Origin: Pseudomonadota bacterium
GTDB taxonomy: Bacteria > Pseudomonadota > Gammaproteobacteria > Burkholderiales > Burkholderiaceae_C
Direction: 5' to 3'
Assembly: GCA_031119395.1 (NCBI GenBank)
Contig: JAVHYA010000002.1
Span: forward strand, 95,968-159,967
DNA: 64,000 nt
Shown here: piece by piece, positions 26,836 to 34,242 of the stretch
Layout: every line of letters starts with the position of its first letter
Numbering within the stretch: position 1 is the stretch's first letter
The notes under the pieces: model-generated
What the model saw: the letters and a program-made list of their open reading frames with translations, nothing else
What the model was told of the DNA's origin: nothing
Database searches by the model: none
Made by a program: the position numbers and the translations under genes

Positions 26836-27243
26836 TCAGAGGCCGAGTGCGGCGATGCCCGCCTTGGCGATCTGCGCGTCCTCGTTGGACTTGACGCCGC
26901 TCACGCCGACGGCGCCGATGACCTGCCCGTCCTTGACGATCGGCACACCGCCTTCGAGCATGCCCTTGACGGCCGGCGCCGTGAGGAAGGCCGTGCGGCC
27001 GCCGTTGATGACGTCCTCGTAGCCCTTGCTCTCGCGGCGGCCCAGGGCCGCAGTGTGTGCCTTGGCCGGGGCGATGTGCGAGGACAGCGCGGCGGCACCG
27101 TCCAGGCGCTGCAGCCACAGCAGGTGGCCGGCGTCGTCGCTGATGGCGATCGTCACCGCCCAGTTGTTCTTCAGCGCTTCGGCTTCCGCGGCGGCAGCAA
27201 TGCGCTTGACGTCGTCGAGTTCGAGGTAGTGCTTGGTCTTCAT
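26836..27243 (-). CDS. GlcG/HbpS family protein (haem-degrading/binding family)
   Basis: 135 residues, one GlcG/HbpS domain. It contains AVTIAISDDAGHLLWLQRLDGA, the invariant Asp-x-x-Gly...Met/Leu-Asp-Gly unit, then KAHTAALGRRESKGYEDVIN and GGVPIVKDGQVIGAVGVSG. HbpS members bind haem or iron; others lie in glycolate or cofactor operons with unknown roles. The position beside hemP makes haem binding attractive, but that is inference. Start ATG at 27243. Confidence 0.82.
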   Translation of the reverse strand: MKTKHYLELDDVKRIAAAAEAEALKNNWAVTIAISDDAGHLLWLQRLDGAAALSSHIAPAKAHTAALGRRESKGYEDVINGGRTAFLTAPAVKGMLEGGVPIVKDGQVIGAVGVSGVKSNEDAQIAKAGIAALGL

Positions 27244-27444
27244 GGTGTTGTGCGAAAGGGCAAAAGCAGCAAGCATAGCGCCCGGCGCCCCGCGCGCGCG
27301 ACGGCCAGACGGCGCCGCCGGTGGGCTTGCTGCCCGCACGGTTTCTGTCGGCCATCCCTTGCAGGCTCCTAGAATCCGCCCCATCTTCCCCCCGTGCCTC
27401 CGCACCCGCGTTGCGCAGCCACCCTTTTCCCAGGAGTTCCTGCC

Positions 27445-28146
27445 ATGACCGATCGCGCCGACACCTTCGAATCCCCCGTCGCCTATGGCCAGACGCTGCC
27501 GCAGGCCGAGCGACAGCGCGTACTGCGCAACACCTACTGGCTGCTGGCGCTGAGCCTCATTCCCACGGTGCTGGGCGCCTGGCTCGGCGTGGCGACCGGC
27601 CTCACCCGCTCGCTGACCGGCGGGCTCGGCCTGGTCGTGTTCCTGGTGGGCGCCTTCGGCTTCATGTTCGCCATCGAGAAGACCAAGAATTCGGCCGCCG
27701 GCGTGCCGGTGCTGCTGGGCTTCACCTTCTTCATGGGCCTGATGCTCTCGCGGCTGATCGCGATGGTGCTCGGCTTCAAGAACGGCTCCGAGCTGGTGAT
27801 GACCGCCTTCGGCGGCACGGCCGGCGTGTTCTTCGTGATGGCCTCGCTGGCCACGGTCATCAAGCGCGACCTGTCGGGCATGGGCAAGTTCCTGTTCGTC
27901 GGCGTGCTCGTGCTCTTCATCGGCTCGATCATCAACGTGTTCGTCGGCTCGACGGCCGGCATGCTGGCGATCTCGGTGGCGGCCATCGGCATCTTCTCGG
28001 CCTACATGCTGTACGACCTGAAGCAGATCATCGACGGCGGCGAGACCAACTACATCAGCGCCACGCTGGCGCTGTACCTGGACCTGTTCAACGTGTTCCA
28101 GAGTCTGCTGGCGCTGCTGGGCATCTTCGGCGGCGAGCGGGACTGA
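27445..28146 (+). CDS. Bax inhibitor-1/YccA family membrane protein
   Basis: A 233-residue inner-membrane protein with about seven hydrophobic helices (from about 28 to 228), typical of BI-1/YccA. RVLRNTYWLLALSLIPTVLGA opens the family and DLKQIIDGGETNYISATLAL is the conserved C-terminal motif with two Asp residues that form the pH-sensing di-aspartyl site in homologues. YccA in E. coli binds FtsH and moderates its proteolysis; BI-1 homologues can leak calcium. Good SD AGGAG before the ATG. Confidence 0.9.
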   Translation: MTDRADTFESPVAYGQTLPQAERQRVLRNTYWLLALSLIPTVLGAWLGVATGLTRSLTGGLGLVVFLVGAFGFMFAIEKTKNSAAGVPVLLGFTFFMGLMLSRLIAMVLGFKNGSELVMTAFGGTAGVFFVMASLATVIKRDLSGMGKFLFVGVLVLFIGSIINVFVGSTAGMLAISVAAIGIFSAYMLYDLKQIIDGGETNYISATLALYLDLFNVFQSLLALLGIFGGERD

Positions 28147-28163
28147 CGCACGCTTCACGGCAA

Positions 28164-28195
28164 CGACAAGGGGGCCGCTGGCCCCCTTGTCGTTT
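28164..28195. terminator. Strong hairpin between convergent BI-1 and rlmD genes
   Basis: 13-bp perfect arms CGACAAGGGGGCC (28164-28176) and GGCCCCCTTGTCG (28180-28192), 3-nt loop, then TTT on the plus strand. Confidence 0.75.
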
Positions 28196-28204
28196 GGCGA
28201 CGGC

Positions 28205-29650
28205 TCAGGCGGCGCGCTCGAACACGGCAATCGACTCCACGTGCGCCGTGTGCGGGAACATGTTGATCGCCCCCGCCAGCGTGCATCGGTAGCCCGCCTG
28301 ATGCACCAGCAGCCCCGCGTCGCGGGCCAGGGTCGAGGGGTTGCAGCTCACGTAGACGATGCGTCGCGGCGCAGTCCAGCCGCCGGTGCGCAGTTCGGGC
28401 TGCTGCTCCAGGTCGGCCAGCGCCTTGGCCAGCGCGAAGGCACCCTCGCGCGGCGGGTCGACCAGCCAGCGGTCGGCGCGGCCGTCGGCCACCAGCATCT
28501 GCGGCGTCATCTCGAAGAGGTTGCGCGCTACGAATTTCGTAGCGGCCAGCGCCCGTCCCTCCGGCGTTGCGGCCCGATTCCGTTCAAAGTTCTGCTGGGC
28601 GCGCGCCACCAGCACCTCGCTGCCCTCGATGCCCAGCACCTCGCCCGCCTGCGTGGCCAGCGGCAGTGTGAAATTGCCGAGGCCGCAGAACCAGTCGATC
28701 ACGCGCTCACCGGCGTGCACGTCCAGCAGCCGCAACGCGCGCGAGACCAGCACGCGGTTGATGTGCGGGTTGACCTGCGTGAAGTCGGTCGGCTTGAAGG
28801 GCATGGTGATGCCGAAGTCCGGCAGTTCGTACGCCAGCTGGGGGCCGCCCTCGTCCAGCCGATGCACGGTGTCGGGCCCCTTCGGCTGCAGCCACCACTG
28901 CACCCCGGCATGCGCGGTCGCGAAGTCCTTCAGGCGCTGTACGTCGGCCCCGCTCAGCGGCTCCAGGTGCCGCAGCACGAGCGCGATCACGCCGAGCTGC
29001 GTGGTGCCGGGCGCGTCGCCACACGCCACCTCGATCTGCGGGCAGCTCTGGCGCGCGTCGAGCGAATCGATCAGCCTGCGCAGCGGCACCAGCATGTCGC
29101 TCACCGCCCGCGGCAGCACGGGGCAGACGGTCATGTCGGCCACGTAGCGGCTCTTGCGCTCGTGGAAGCCGATCAGCGTCGTGCCCTTCTTCTCCACGTA
29201 GCGCACCGACAGCCGCGCACGGTAGCGGTAGTGCCAGCTCGGGCCCTCGAGCGGTCGCAGCAGCGTCTCGGGCTTCACCTTGCCCAAGTGCCACAGGTTG
29301 TCCTCCAGCGCGCGCTGCTTCACGGCGACCTGCGCCGCCGCATCCAGGTGCTGCATCTTGCAGCCACCGCAGGCGCCCGCGTGCAGGCCGAAATGCGGGC
29401 AGCCCGGCCGCACGCGCTGGGACGATTCGCGACGCAGCGCCGACAGCGTGCCCTGCTCCCAGTTGTTCTTCTTCCGGTGCACGTTCACGCGCACCTGCTC
29501 GAAGGGCAGCGCGCCGTCGATGAACACCACCTTGCCGTCGGGCCGGTGGGCGACGCCCTGCGCGTCGAGGTCGATCGACTCGACGTTCAGCCAGCCGTCG
29601 TCGGGAAGGGGCGTCGTGGGCGCCGTGTTGTTCTGGGTCGGATCCGTCAT
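28205..29650 (-). CDS. rlmD: 23S rRNA (uracil(1939)-C(5))-methyltransferase RlmD
   Basis: 481 residues. A TRAM RNA-binding domain at the N-terminus (about 20-75) is followed by the 4Fe-4S cluster cysteines in [18 protein letters not shown] (about 84-101). A SAM methyltransferase domain has [16 protein letters not shown] and [10 protein letters not shown]; the catalytic Cys is in [12 protein letters not shown]. Uses SAM to methylate U1939. A dispersed repeat (28527-28566) lies in frame and encodes about residues 362-375 between FERNRAA and the DPPREG motif. Downstream of the surE-pcm-nlpD operon on the same strand but separated by a terminator. Confidence 0.95.
   Translation of the reverse strand: MTDPTQNNTAPTTPLPDDGWLNVESIDLDAQGVAHRPDGKVVFIDGALPFEQVRVNVHRKKNNWEQGTLSALRRESSQRVRPGCPHFGLHAGACGGCKMQHLDAAAQVAVKQRALEDNLWHLGKVKPETLLRPLEGPSWHYRYRARLSVRYVEKKGTTLIGFHERKSRYVADMTVCPVLPRAVSDMLVPLRRLIDSLDARQSCPQIEVACGDAPGTTQLGVIALVLRHLEPLSGADVQRLKDFATAHAGVQWWLQPKGPDTVHRLDEGGPQLAYELPDFGITMPFKPTDFTQVNPHINRVLVSRALRLLDVHAGERVIDWFCGLGNFTLPLATQAGEVLGIEGSEVLVARAQQNFERNRAATPEGRALAATKFVARNLFEMTPQMLVADGRADRWLVDPPREGAFALAKALADLEQQPELRTGGWTAPRRIVYVSCNPSTLARDAGLLVHQAGYRCTLAGAINMFPHTAHVESIAVFERAA
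28527..28566 (+). repeat. Dispersed GCTA-hairpin repeat, copy 5, inside rlmD
   Basis: GCTACGAATTTCGTAGCGGC followed by CAGCGCCCGTCCCTCCGGCG. Read on the minus strand it contributes [12 protein letters not shown] to RlmD without breaking the frame. Confidence 0.7.
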
Positions 29651-29730
29651 CGGGTGATTGTCGTTGGCGGGCCATCCGCCGGAGGCCGTCGAAGCCGCAG
29701 CTGCTCCCGTTCGGTCAGCGCCTTCGGATT

Positions 29731-29779
29731 GCTACGAAATCGATAGCTGGCTGCGCAAGCGGGATGGGCACTGGAGGCC
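29731..29779 (+). repeat. Dispersed GCTA-hairpin repeat, copy 6
   Basis: GCTACGAAATCGATAGCTGG, then CTGCGCAAGCGGGATGGGC and ACTGGAGGCC, in the gap between nlpD and rlmD. Confidence 0.82.
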
Positions 29780-29792
29780 CATTTGGCTCATG

Positions 29793-29831
29793 AAAAAACA
29801 AATGCCGAGCCGGCATGCGCCTGGCTCGGCA
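29793..29831 (-). terminator. Rho-independent terminator after nlpD
   Basis: Minus-strand arms TGCCGAGCC and GGCTCGGCA (29823-29831 and 29803-29811), 11-nt loop, then TTTGTTTTTT. Ends the surE-pcm-nlpD transcript. Confidence 0.82.
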
Positions 29832-29862
29832 CGACGAAGGCTGCGCCCGCAGCCGCTGGGTG

Positions 29863-30795
29863 TCAGCGCGCCGGCAGGTAGCGCGCCGGATCCACCGGCT
29901 TGCCCTGGCGGCGGATCTCGAAGTGCAGCTTGACGCGGTCGGCATCGCTGCTGCCCATCTCGGCGATCTTCTGCCCCTTCTGCACCGACTGGTCTTCCTT
30001 CACCAGCAGCGTCTGGTTGTGGGCGTAGGCCGTCAGGTAGGTGTTGTTGTGCTTCAGGATGATGAGGTTGCCGTAGCCGCGCAGCCCTGCGCCGGCGTAG
30101 ACCACCCGGCCATCGGCCGCGGCGAGCACCGCATCGCCGGCCTTGCCGCCGATGTCCAGGCCCTTGTTCTTCACCTCGTCGAAGCCGGCGATCAGGCTGC
30201 CGTGGGCGGGCCAGATCCAGCCCACGTCCTCGTCGCCCGACGCGGCGGCGGCGGGCGCCACCGACGAGGTCGTCACGGGGGGCGTGGGCTTCACCGCCGG
30301 CGCGCTGGCGGACGCGGTGGGCGCCGTGGCCGCTGCGGCAGCAGCCGCGGCGGCGGTGGCGGGCGGGATGCCGGACGCTGTCGGCGACGTGGAGGACGCA
30401 GGGGCCGCGGCGACGCCACCGGCGGCCGGAGGAATCACGCGCAGAACTTGGCCGACCTCGATCAGGTCGGGGTTGTCGAGATTGTTCCAGCGGGCGAGAT
30501 CGCGCCAGTTCTGGCTGGTTTCCGACGCGATGCGACGGATGGTGTCGCCCGGCCGCACGGCGTAGTAGCCGGGCTTGCCCAGGTTCTCGACGCCCGGCAG
30601 CGGCTTGCCGTTGGCATCGGTGATGGGCAGGCCGTTGGGCCCGATGACCGGTCCGGGGGCGGCCGGTGCCTGGCTCATGGTGCCGCGGTCCTCGACGGGC
30701 GCCGGCCCGCGCTTGGCGGTGCTGCAGCCCGCGACTGCCAACACGAGCGCCAACGACGACCACACCAGCCAGCGCCGGTTACCAAAACCCTGCAT
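29863..30795 (-). CDS. nlpD: NlpD-like lipoprotein, LysM + M23 peptidase domain
   Basis: 310 residues. Lipoprotein signal with lipobox LAVAGC, lipidated Cys at 24. A LysM domain (about 77-120, YYAVRPGDTIRRIASETSQN) is followed by an Ala/Pro/Ser-rich linker. The C-terminal M23 LytM fold begins GWIWPAHGSLIAGFDEVKNK. Where true M23 enzymes have HxxxD and HxH zinc ligands, this copy has GLDIGGKAGD and KLHFEIR, losing the first His, so it is likely a degenerate LytM factor that activates amidases, as in E. coli NlpD. Start ATG at 30795 with AAGGA SD. Third gene after surE and pcm. Confidence 0.92.
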   Translation of the reverse strand: MQGFGNRRWLVWSSLALVLAVAGCSTAKRGPAPVEDRGTMSQAPAAPGPVIGPNGLPITDANGKPLPGVENLGKPGYYAVRPGDTIRRIASETSQNWRDLARWNNLDNPDLIEVGQVLRVIPPAAGGVAAAPASSTSPTASGIPPATAAAAAAAAATAPTASASAPAVKPTPPVTTSSVAPAAAASGDEDVGWIWPAHGSLIAGFDEVKNKGLDIGGKAGDAVLAAADGRVVYAGAGLRGYGNLIILKHNNTYLTAYAHNQTLLVKEDQSVQKGQKIAEMGSSDADRVKLHFEIRRQGKPVDPARYLPAR

Positions 30796-30806
30796 TTTTG
30801 TTTCCT

Positions 30807-31580
30807 TCAAGCAATCCCGGATTTTAGAGGGACAAAGTGCACGGCCTCAAGAACACGCCGCTCGATCCCACGGGCATTTTTGTCAATGACGACAAGCGTT
30901 TGGCCGCCATTTGCAGAAACCGTCGGAGCTACGATGCGCCCGCCTACGGCCAACTGCTCGACCCACTGCGCAGGCACATCCTCCCCGCCGGCCGCCGCGA
31001 TGATGCCGGCGTAGGGCGCACCGCGCGCGTAGCCGATGCGGCCGTCGGCCAGCATCAGGTGCACATTGGCCAGGCGGAAGGGCCGCAGGTTGGCACGGGC
31101 CCGCTCGTGCAGTCCGCGCAGGCGTTCGATGCTGTAGACCTCGCTCGCGACATGGCTCAGGACCGCGGCCTGGTAGCCGCAGCCGGTGCCGATCTCGAGC
31201 ACGCGGCCGAGCCGCTCCTGCGGCTTGCCGGCCAGGGCCGGTGCGCCGAGCAGCAGTTCGATCATGCGCGCGACGACGTTCGGCTTCGAGATGGTCTGGC
31301 CCAGCCCGATCGGCAGGCTGGTGTCTTCGTAGGCCTGGTTGACGAGGGCGCTGTCGACGAAGCGATGCCGCTCCACCGCGCCCATGGCACGCAGCACCCG
31401 CCCGTCGGCGATGCCCTGCTGGGCGAGCTTCTGGACCATGCGCGCGCGGATGGCTTCGGACGCCATCGAGGGCGTACTGCTGACCACCGGGCTGGCCGGC
31501 ACGGCCGGTTGGCGGCCGCGCGTGGCGGCCGACGCGGTGGGCGTGAGCTTGACCGGGAACGTGGGGCGCTGCTGGGCCAT
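30807..31580 (-). CDS. pcm: Protein-L-isoaspartate O-methyltransferase
   Basis: 257 residues. SAM-dependent repair of isoaspartyl residues in aged proteins. It carries LPIGLGQTISKPNVVARMIE, the SAM motif VLEIGTGCGYQAAVLS, VYSIERLRGLHERAR and DGRIGYARGAPYAGIIAAAG. An N-terminal extension of about 40 residues (Pro/Ala/Ser-rich) precedes the core. It begins 4 bp after surE and ends 11 bp before nlpD, the conserved stationary-phase operon order. Confidence 0.94.
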   Translation of the reverse strand: MAQQRPTFPVKLTPTASAATRGRQPAVPASPVVSSTPSMASEAIRARMVQKLAQQGIADGRVLRAMGAVERHRFVDSALVNQAYEDTSLPIGLGQTISKPNVVARMIELLLGAPALAGKPQERLGRVLEIGTGCGYQAAVLSHVASEVYSIERLRGLHERARANLRPFRLANVHLMLADGRIGYARGAPYAGIIAAAGGEDVPAQWVEQLAVGGRIVAPTVSANGGQTLVVIDKNARGIERRVLEAVHFVPLKSGIA

Positions 31581-31584
31581 GCGC

Positions 31585-32349
31585 TCAGTCGGCCGCGTCG
31601 AGGCGGGCCACGGCCTCGCCCCACTCGCCCAGGCGCGCGTGGTCGGTCAGGTCGATCTGCAGGGGCGTGAGGGCCACGTGGCCGGCCGCCGTCGCGTGGA
31701 AATCCGTGCCCTCGCCACTGTCCTTCGCGCCACCGGCGCCGGCGATCCAGTACATGGTGTCGCCGCGCGGGCTGTCCTGCGTGATCACCTTTTCGGCCGC
31801 ATGGCGGCGACCGAGGCGGCAGACCTTGATGGGCTTGAGCTCGTCCACCGGCCGGTTGGGCACGTTCACGTTCAGAAGCCAGGCCGAGCCGCCGAGCATG
31901 CGTTCGCGCTCGATGCGCTGCACCAGGCGCTGCGCCACCTGCGCGGCCGCGTCCACGTGCGCCCACCCCTTCTCGATCTGCGAGATGGCGATGGCCGGGA
32001 TGCCGAACAGGTAGGCCTCCATCGCCGCGCCCACGGTGCCCGAATAGATGGTGTCGTCGCCCATGTTGGCGCCGTTGTTGATGCCCGAGACCACCAGGTC
32101 GGGCCGGTAGTCCAGCAGCCCCTTGAGCGCGATGTGCACGCAATCGGCCGGTGTGCCCGTCACATAGCGGAAGCCGTTGTGCGCCTGATGCACGTACAGC
32201 GGCGCGGACAGCGTCAGTGCGTTGGACTTGGCGCTGTTGTTGTGCTCCGGCGCGATCACCTCGACGTCGGCGATCTCGGCCAGGGCCTTGTGCAATGCGA
32301 CGATGCCGGGCGCCTGGTAGCCGTCGTCGTTGGATATGAGAATCTTCAT
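31585..32349 (-). CDS. surE: 5'/3'-nucleotidase SurE
   Basis: 254 residues. A divalent-metal-dependent nucleoside monophosphatase. Metal ligands Asp8-Asp9 (ISNDDGY), Ser39 (NNSAKS) and the Asn of SGINNGANMGDDTIYSGTVG are all present, along with YVTGTPADCVHIAL and LLNVNVPN. First gene of surE-pcm-nlpD. Divergent from the quinone oxidoreductase gene across about 137 bp. Confidence 0.96.
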   Translation of the reverse strand: MKILISNDDGYQAPGIVALHKALAEIADVEVIAPEHNNSAKSNALTLSAPLYVHQAHNGFRYVTGTPADCVHIALKGLLDYRPDLVVSGINNGANMGDDTIYSGTVGAAMEAYLFGIPAIAISQIEKGWAHVDAAAQVAQRLVQRIERERMLGGSAWLLNVNVPNRPVDELKPIKVCRLGRRHAAEKVITQDSPRGDTMYWIAGAGGAKDSGEGTDFHATAAGHVALTPLQIDLTDHARLGEWGEAVARLDAAD

Positions 32350-32486
32350 GGCAGAACGCGCGATTCTAGGCCGCCCCTGTGGCCATTCACGCCGCGATCC
32401 CGGCGTCGGATGGCGGTCCCGCCAGGGACATCGTGCCTGCAGGGCCGGCCCGTATCATGCGCCGCTTCACAGACGGAGACTTTCGG

Positions 32487-33473
32487 ATGCATGCATGGCT
32501 TTGCGAGGATCCGGTGGGCGTCGACGCGCTCACCTGGAAGGAGTTGCCCACGCCGGAGCCCGGACCGGGCCAGGTGCTGGTGGAGATCAAGGCCGCGAGC
32601 CTGAACTTCCCCGACCTGCTCATCGTCCAGAACAAGTACCAGATCAAGCCGCCCCTGCCCTTCGTTCCGGGTTCGGAGTACGCCGGCATCGTGCGCGCGG
32701 TGGGCGAAGGGGTCACGCACCTGAAGACCGGTCAGAACGTGGCCTGCCTGTCGGGCACCGGTGGCTTCGGCACCCACACGCTCGCGCCGGCTGCGCTGTG
32801 CATGCCGCTGCCCGACGGTTTCTCGTACGTGGACGCGGCGGCCTTCATCATGATCTACGCCACCTCCTGGCACGCACTGATCGATCGAGCCCAGCTCAAG
32901 GCCGGCGAGACGGTCCTGGTGCTGGGCGCCGCCGGCGGTGTGGGCACCGCCGCGATCCAGATCGCAAAGGCAGCGGGCGCCCGCGTGATCGCGGCGGCAT
33001 CCACCGACGAGAAATGTGCGCTGTGCACGTCCATCGGCGCCGATGCGACGATCAACTACAGCACCCACGGCCTGCCGGGCGCCTTCCGCGAAGCGGTCAA
33101 GGCGGCCACCGATGGCAAGGGCCCGGACGTGATCTACGACCCGGTGGGCGGCGATTTCGCCGAACCGGCATTCCGGTCCATCGCGTGGCGTGGCCGCTAT
33201 TTGGTGGTGGGCTTCGCCTCCGGCCCCATTCCTGCCCTGCCACTCAATTTGATGCTGCTGAAGGGTGCCTCGCTGGTCGGCGTGTTCTGGGGCGATTTCG
33301 CCAAGCGTGAACCGAAGGCGAATGCGCAAATGATGGCCGAGCTGGCCAATTGGTACGCGCAGGGCAAGGTCAAGCCAGTCATCGACCGCACGATGCCGAT
33401 GGCCGAATTGAAGGCGGCCTATGCCCACATGGGATCGCGCGGCGTGATGGGCAAGCTTGTGCTCGTCAACTGA
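32487..33473 (+). CDS. NADPH:quinone oxidoreductase family protein (zinc-free MDR)
   Basis: 328 residues. An N-terminal GroES-like domain (AASLNFPDLLIVQNKYQIKP, FVPGSEYAGIV) is followed by a Rossmann NADPH domain with VLVLGAAGGVGTAAIQIAK at about 145-163 and VIYDPVGGDFAEPAFRSIAW. The zinc-binding Cys/His set of alcohol dehydrogenases is absent, consistent with the quinone oxidoreductase branch. Substrate not predictable. GGAG precedes the ATG by 9 bp. Single gene between surE and a bidirectional terminator. Confidence 0.9.
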   Translation: MHAWLCEDPVGVDALTWKELPTPEPGPGQVLVEIKAASLNFPDLLIVQNKYQIKPPLPFVPGSEYAGIVRAVGEGVTHLKTGQNVACLSGTGGFGTHTLAPAALCMPLPDGFSYVDAAAFIMIYATSWHALIDRAQLKAGETVLVLGAAGGVGTAAIQIAKAAGARVIAAASTDEKCALCTSIGADATINYSTHGLPGAFREAVKAATDGKGPDVIYDPVGGDFAEPAFRSIAWRGRYLVVGFASGPIPALPLNLMLLKGASLVGVFWGDFAKREPKANAQMMAELANWYAQGKVKPVIDRTMPMAELKAAYAHMGSRGVMGKLVLVN

Positions 33474-33492
33474 CGCGTGAGCCGCCCCAAAT

Positions 33493-33520
33493 ACAAAGGC
33501 CCGCAAATGCGGGCCTTTGT
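33493..33520. terminator. Bidirectional terminator
   Basis: 12-bp perfect arms ACAAAGGCCCGC (33493-33504) and GCGGGCCTTTGT (33509-33520), AAAT loop, between convergent genes. Confidence 0.75.
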
Positions 33521-33551
33521 TCTGGCACCTGGGCGACGTGCCGGAAGACGC

Positions 33552-33893
33552 TCAGTTGACTTCGAATTCGCTGAGCGATTTACCTGCAGCGAGCGCCTCG
33601 GTCACCCAGCGCGGCTTGCGGCCGCGGCCGCCCGACCAGGTTTCGCCCGTCGGACTGCGGTATTTCACCGCCGGCTTCGCCGCCGGGGCCGATACGGCGC
33701 GCTTGCCGGTGCCACGGACCGTCAGCTTGAGATCGGCGGCGGTGATGCCGTAATCGGCAATCTTCTTGCGAATGTCCTCGATCACGCCGGCACGCTCGTG
33801 GGTGCGCAACTCTTCGGCCTGCTTGCGCAATTGCGCAATGAGCTCGTCGTGCTGCTGAATCTGGGAATTGATCTCGGCAAGGGTGATGGCCAT
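33552..33893 (-). CDS. H-NS histone family nucleoid-associated protein
   Basis: 113 residues. N-terminal coiled-coil dimerisation part (about 1-50, QIQQHDELIAQLRKQAEELR). The C-terminal DNA-binding domain reads KYRSPTGETWSGGRGRKPRW, with the xRGRKP minor-groove-binding loop of H-NS/BpH3 proteins. A short linker rich in Ala, Lys and Pro connects them. Likely a global silencer of AT-rich DNA. The upstream region 33894-34010 is itself markedly AT-rich, consistent with autoregulation. Confidence 0.92.
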   Translation of the reverse strand: MAITLAEINSQIQQHDELIAQLRKQAEELRTHERAGVIEDIRKKIADYGITAADLKLTVRGTGKRAVSAPAAKPAVKYRSPTGETWSGGRGRKPRWVTEALAAGKSLSEFEVN

Positions 33894-33986
33894 TCGAAGG
33901 GTCCTTCCAATTGAAACGCCGCGAATTCTAATTCAAGTCCAAATGGATGGAAGAACAAATTGGCCCTGCATTTTGATTGCCCGTTC

Positions 33987-34001
33987 GAAACAAAATGTTT
34001 C
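33987..34001. promoter_or_regulatory. Inverted repeat upstream of the H-NS-like gene
   Basis: GAAACA-AAA-TGTTTC, perfect 6-bp arms, in the AT-rich gap 94 bp before the gene. Possible operator; no partner known. Confidence 0.35.
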
Positions 34002-34060
34002 CATCACCGCCGGCGCGCTGCAAGGAATTGACCGGGCACGGCATTCGTTGCCTGCAAGAA

Positions 34061-34092
34061 AAAACCCCGCGTCCTTGAGAACGCGGGGTTTT
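34061..34092. terminator. Terminator downstream of tRNA-His
   Basis: 12-bp perfect arms AAAACCCCGCGT (34061-34072) and ACGCGGGGTTTT (34081-34092), 8-nt loop, A and T tracts on both flanks. Confidence 0.82.
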
Positions 34093-34135
34093 GCTTTTGC
34101 GTGACCTTCGCCGAACGACGAACGAGATCAGAAGA

Positions 34136-34212
34136 TGGGGTGGCTGATGGGACTCGAACCCACGACAACCAGGATCACAACCTGGGACTCTACCAACTGA
34201 GCTACAGCCACC
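34136..34212 (-). tRNA. tRNA-His (anticodon GTG)
   Basis: Full cloverleaf of 77 nt including an encoded extra 5' G (G-1), the matching C73 and an encoded CCA at 34138-34136. Acceptor GTGGCTG pairs with CAGCCAC; the anticodon arm is CCAGG-TTGTGAT-CCTGG with GTG; the T arm has GGTTCGAGTCC. The gene lies between ppiD and the H-NS-like gene. Confidence 0.96.
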
Positions 34213-34242
34213 GGAGAACTTCGAATTGTACTGTGAAAATGC

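Noticed and set aside
28187..29746. 519-codon plus-strand frame over rlmD
   Set aside because: Shadow of RlmD with the same biased composition and no recognisable motif.
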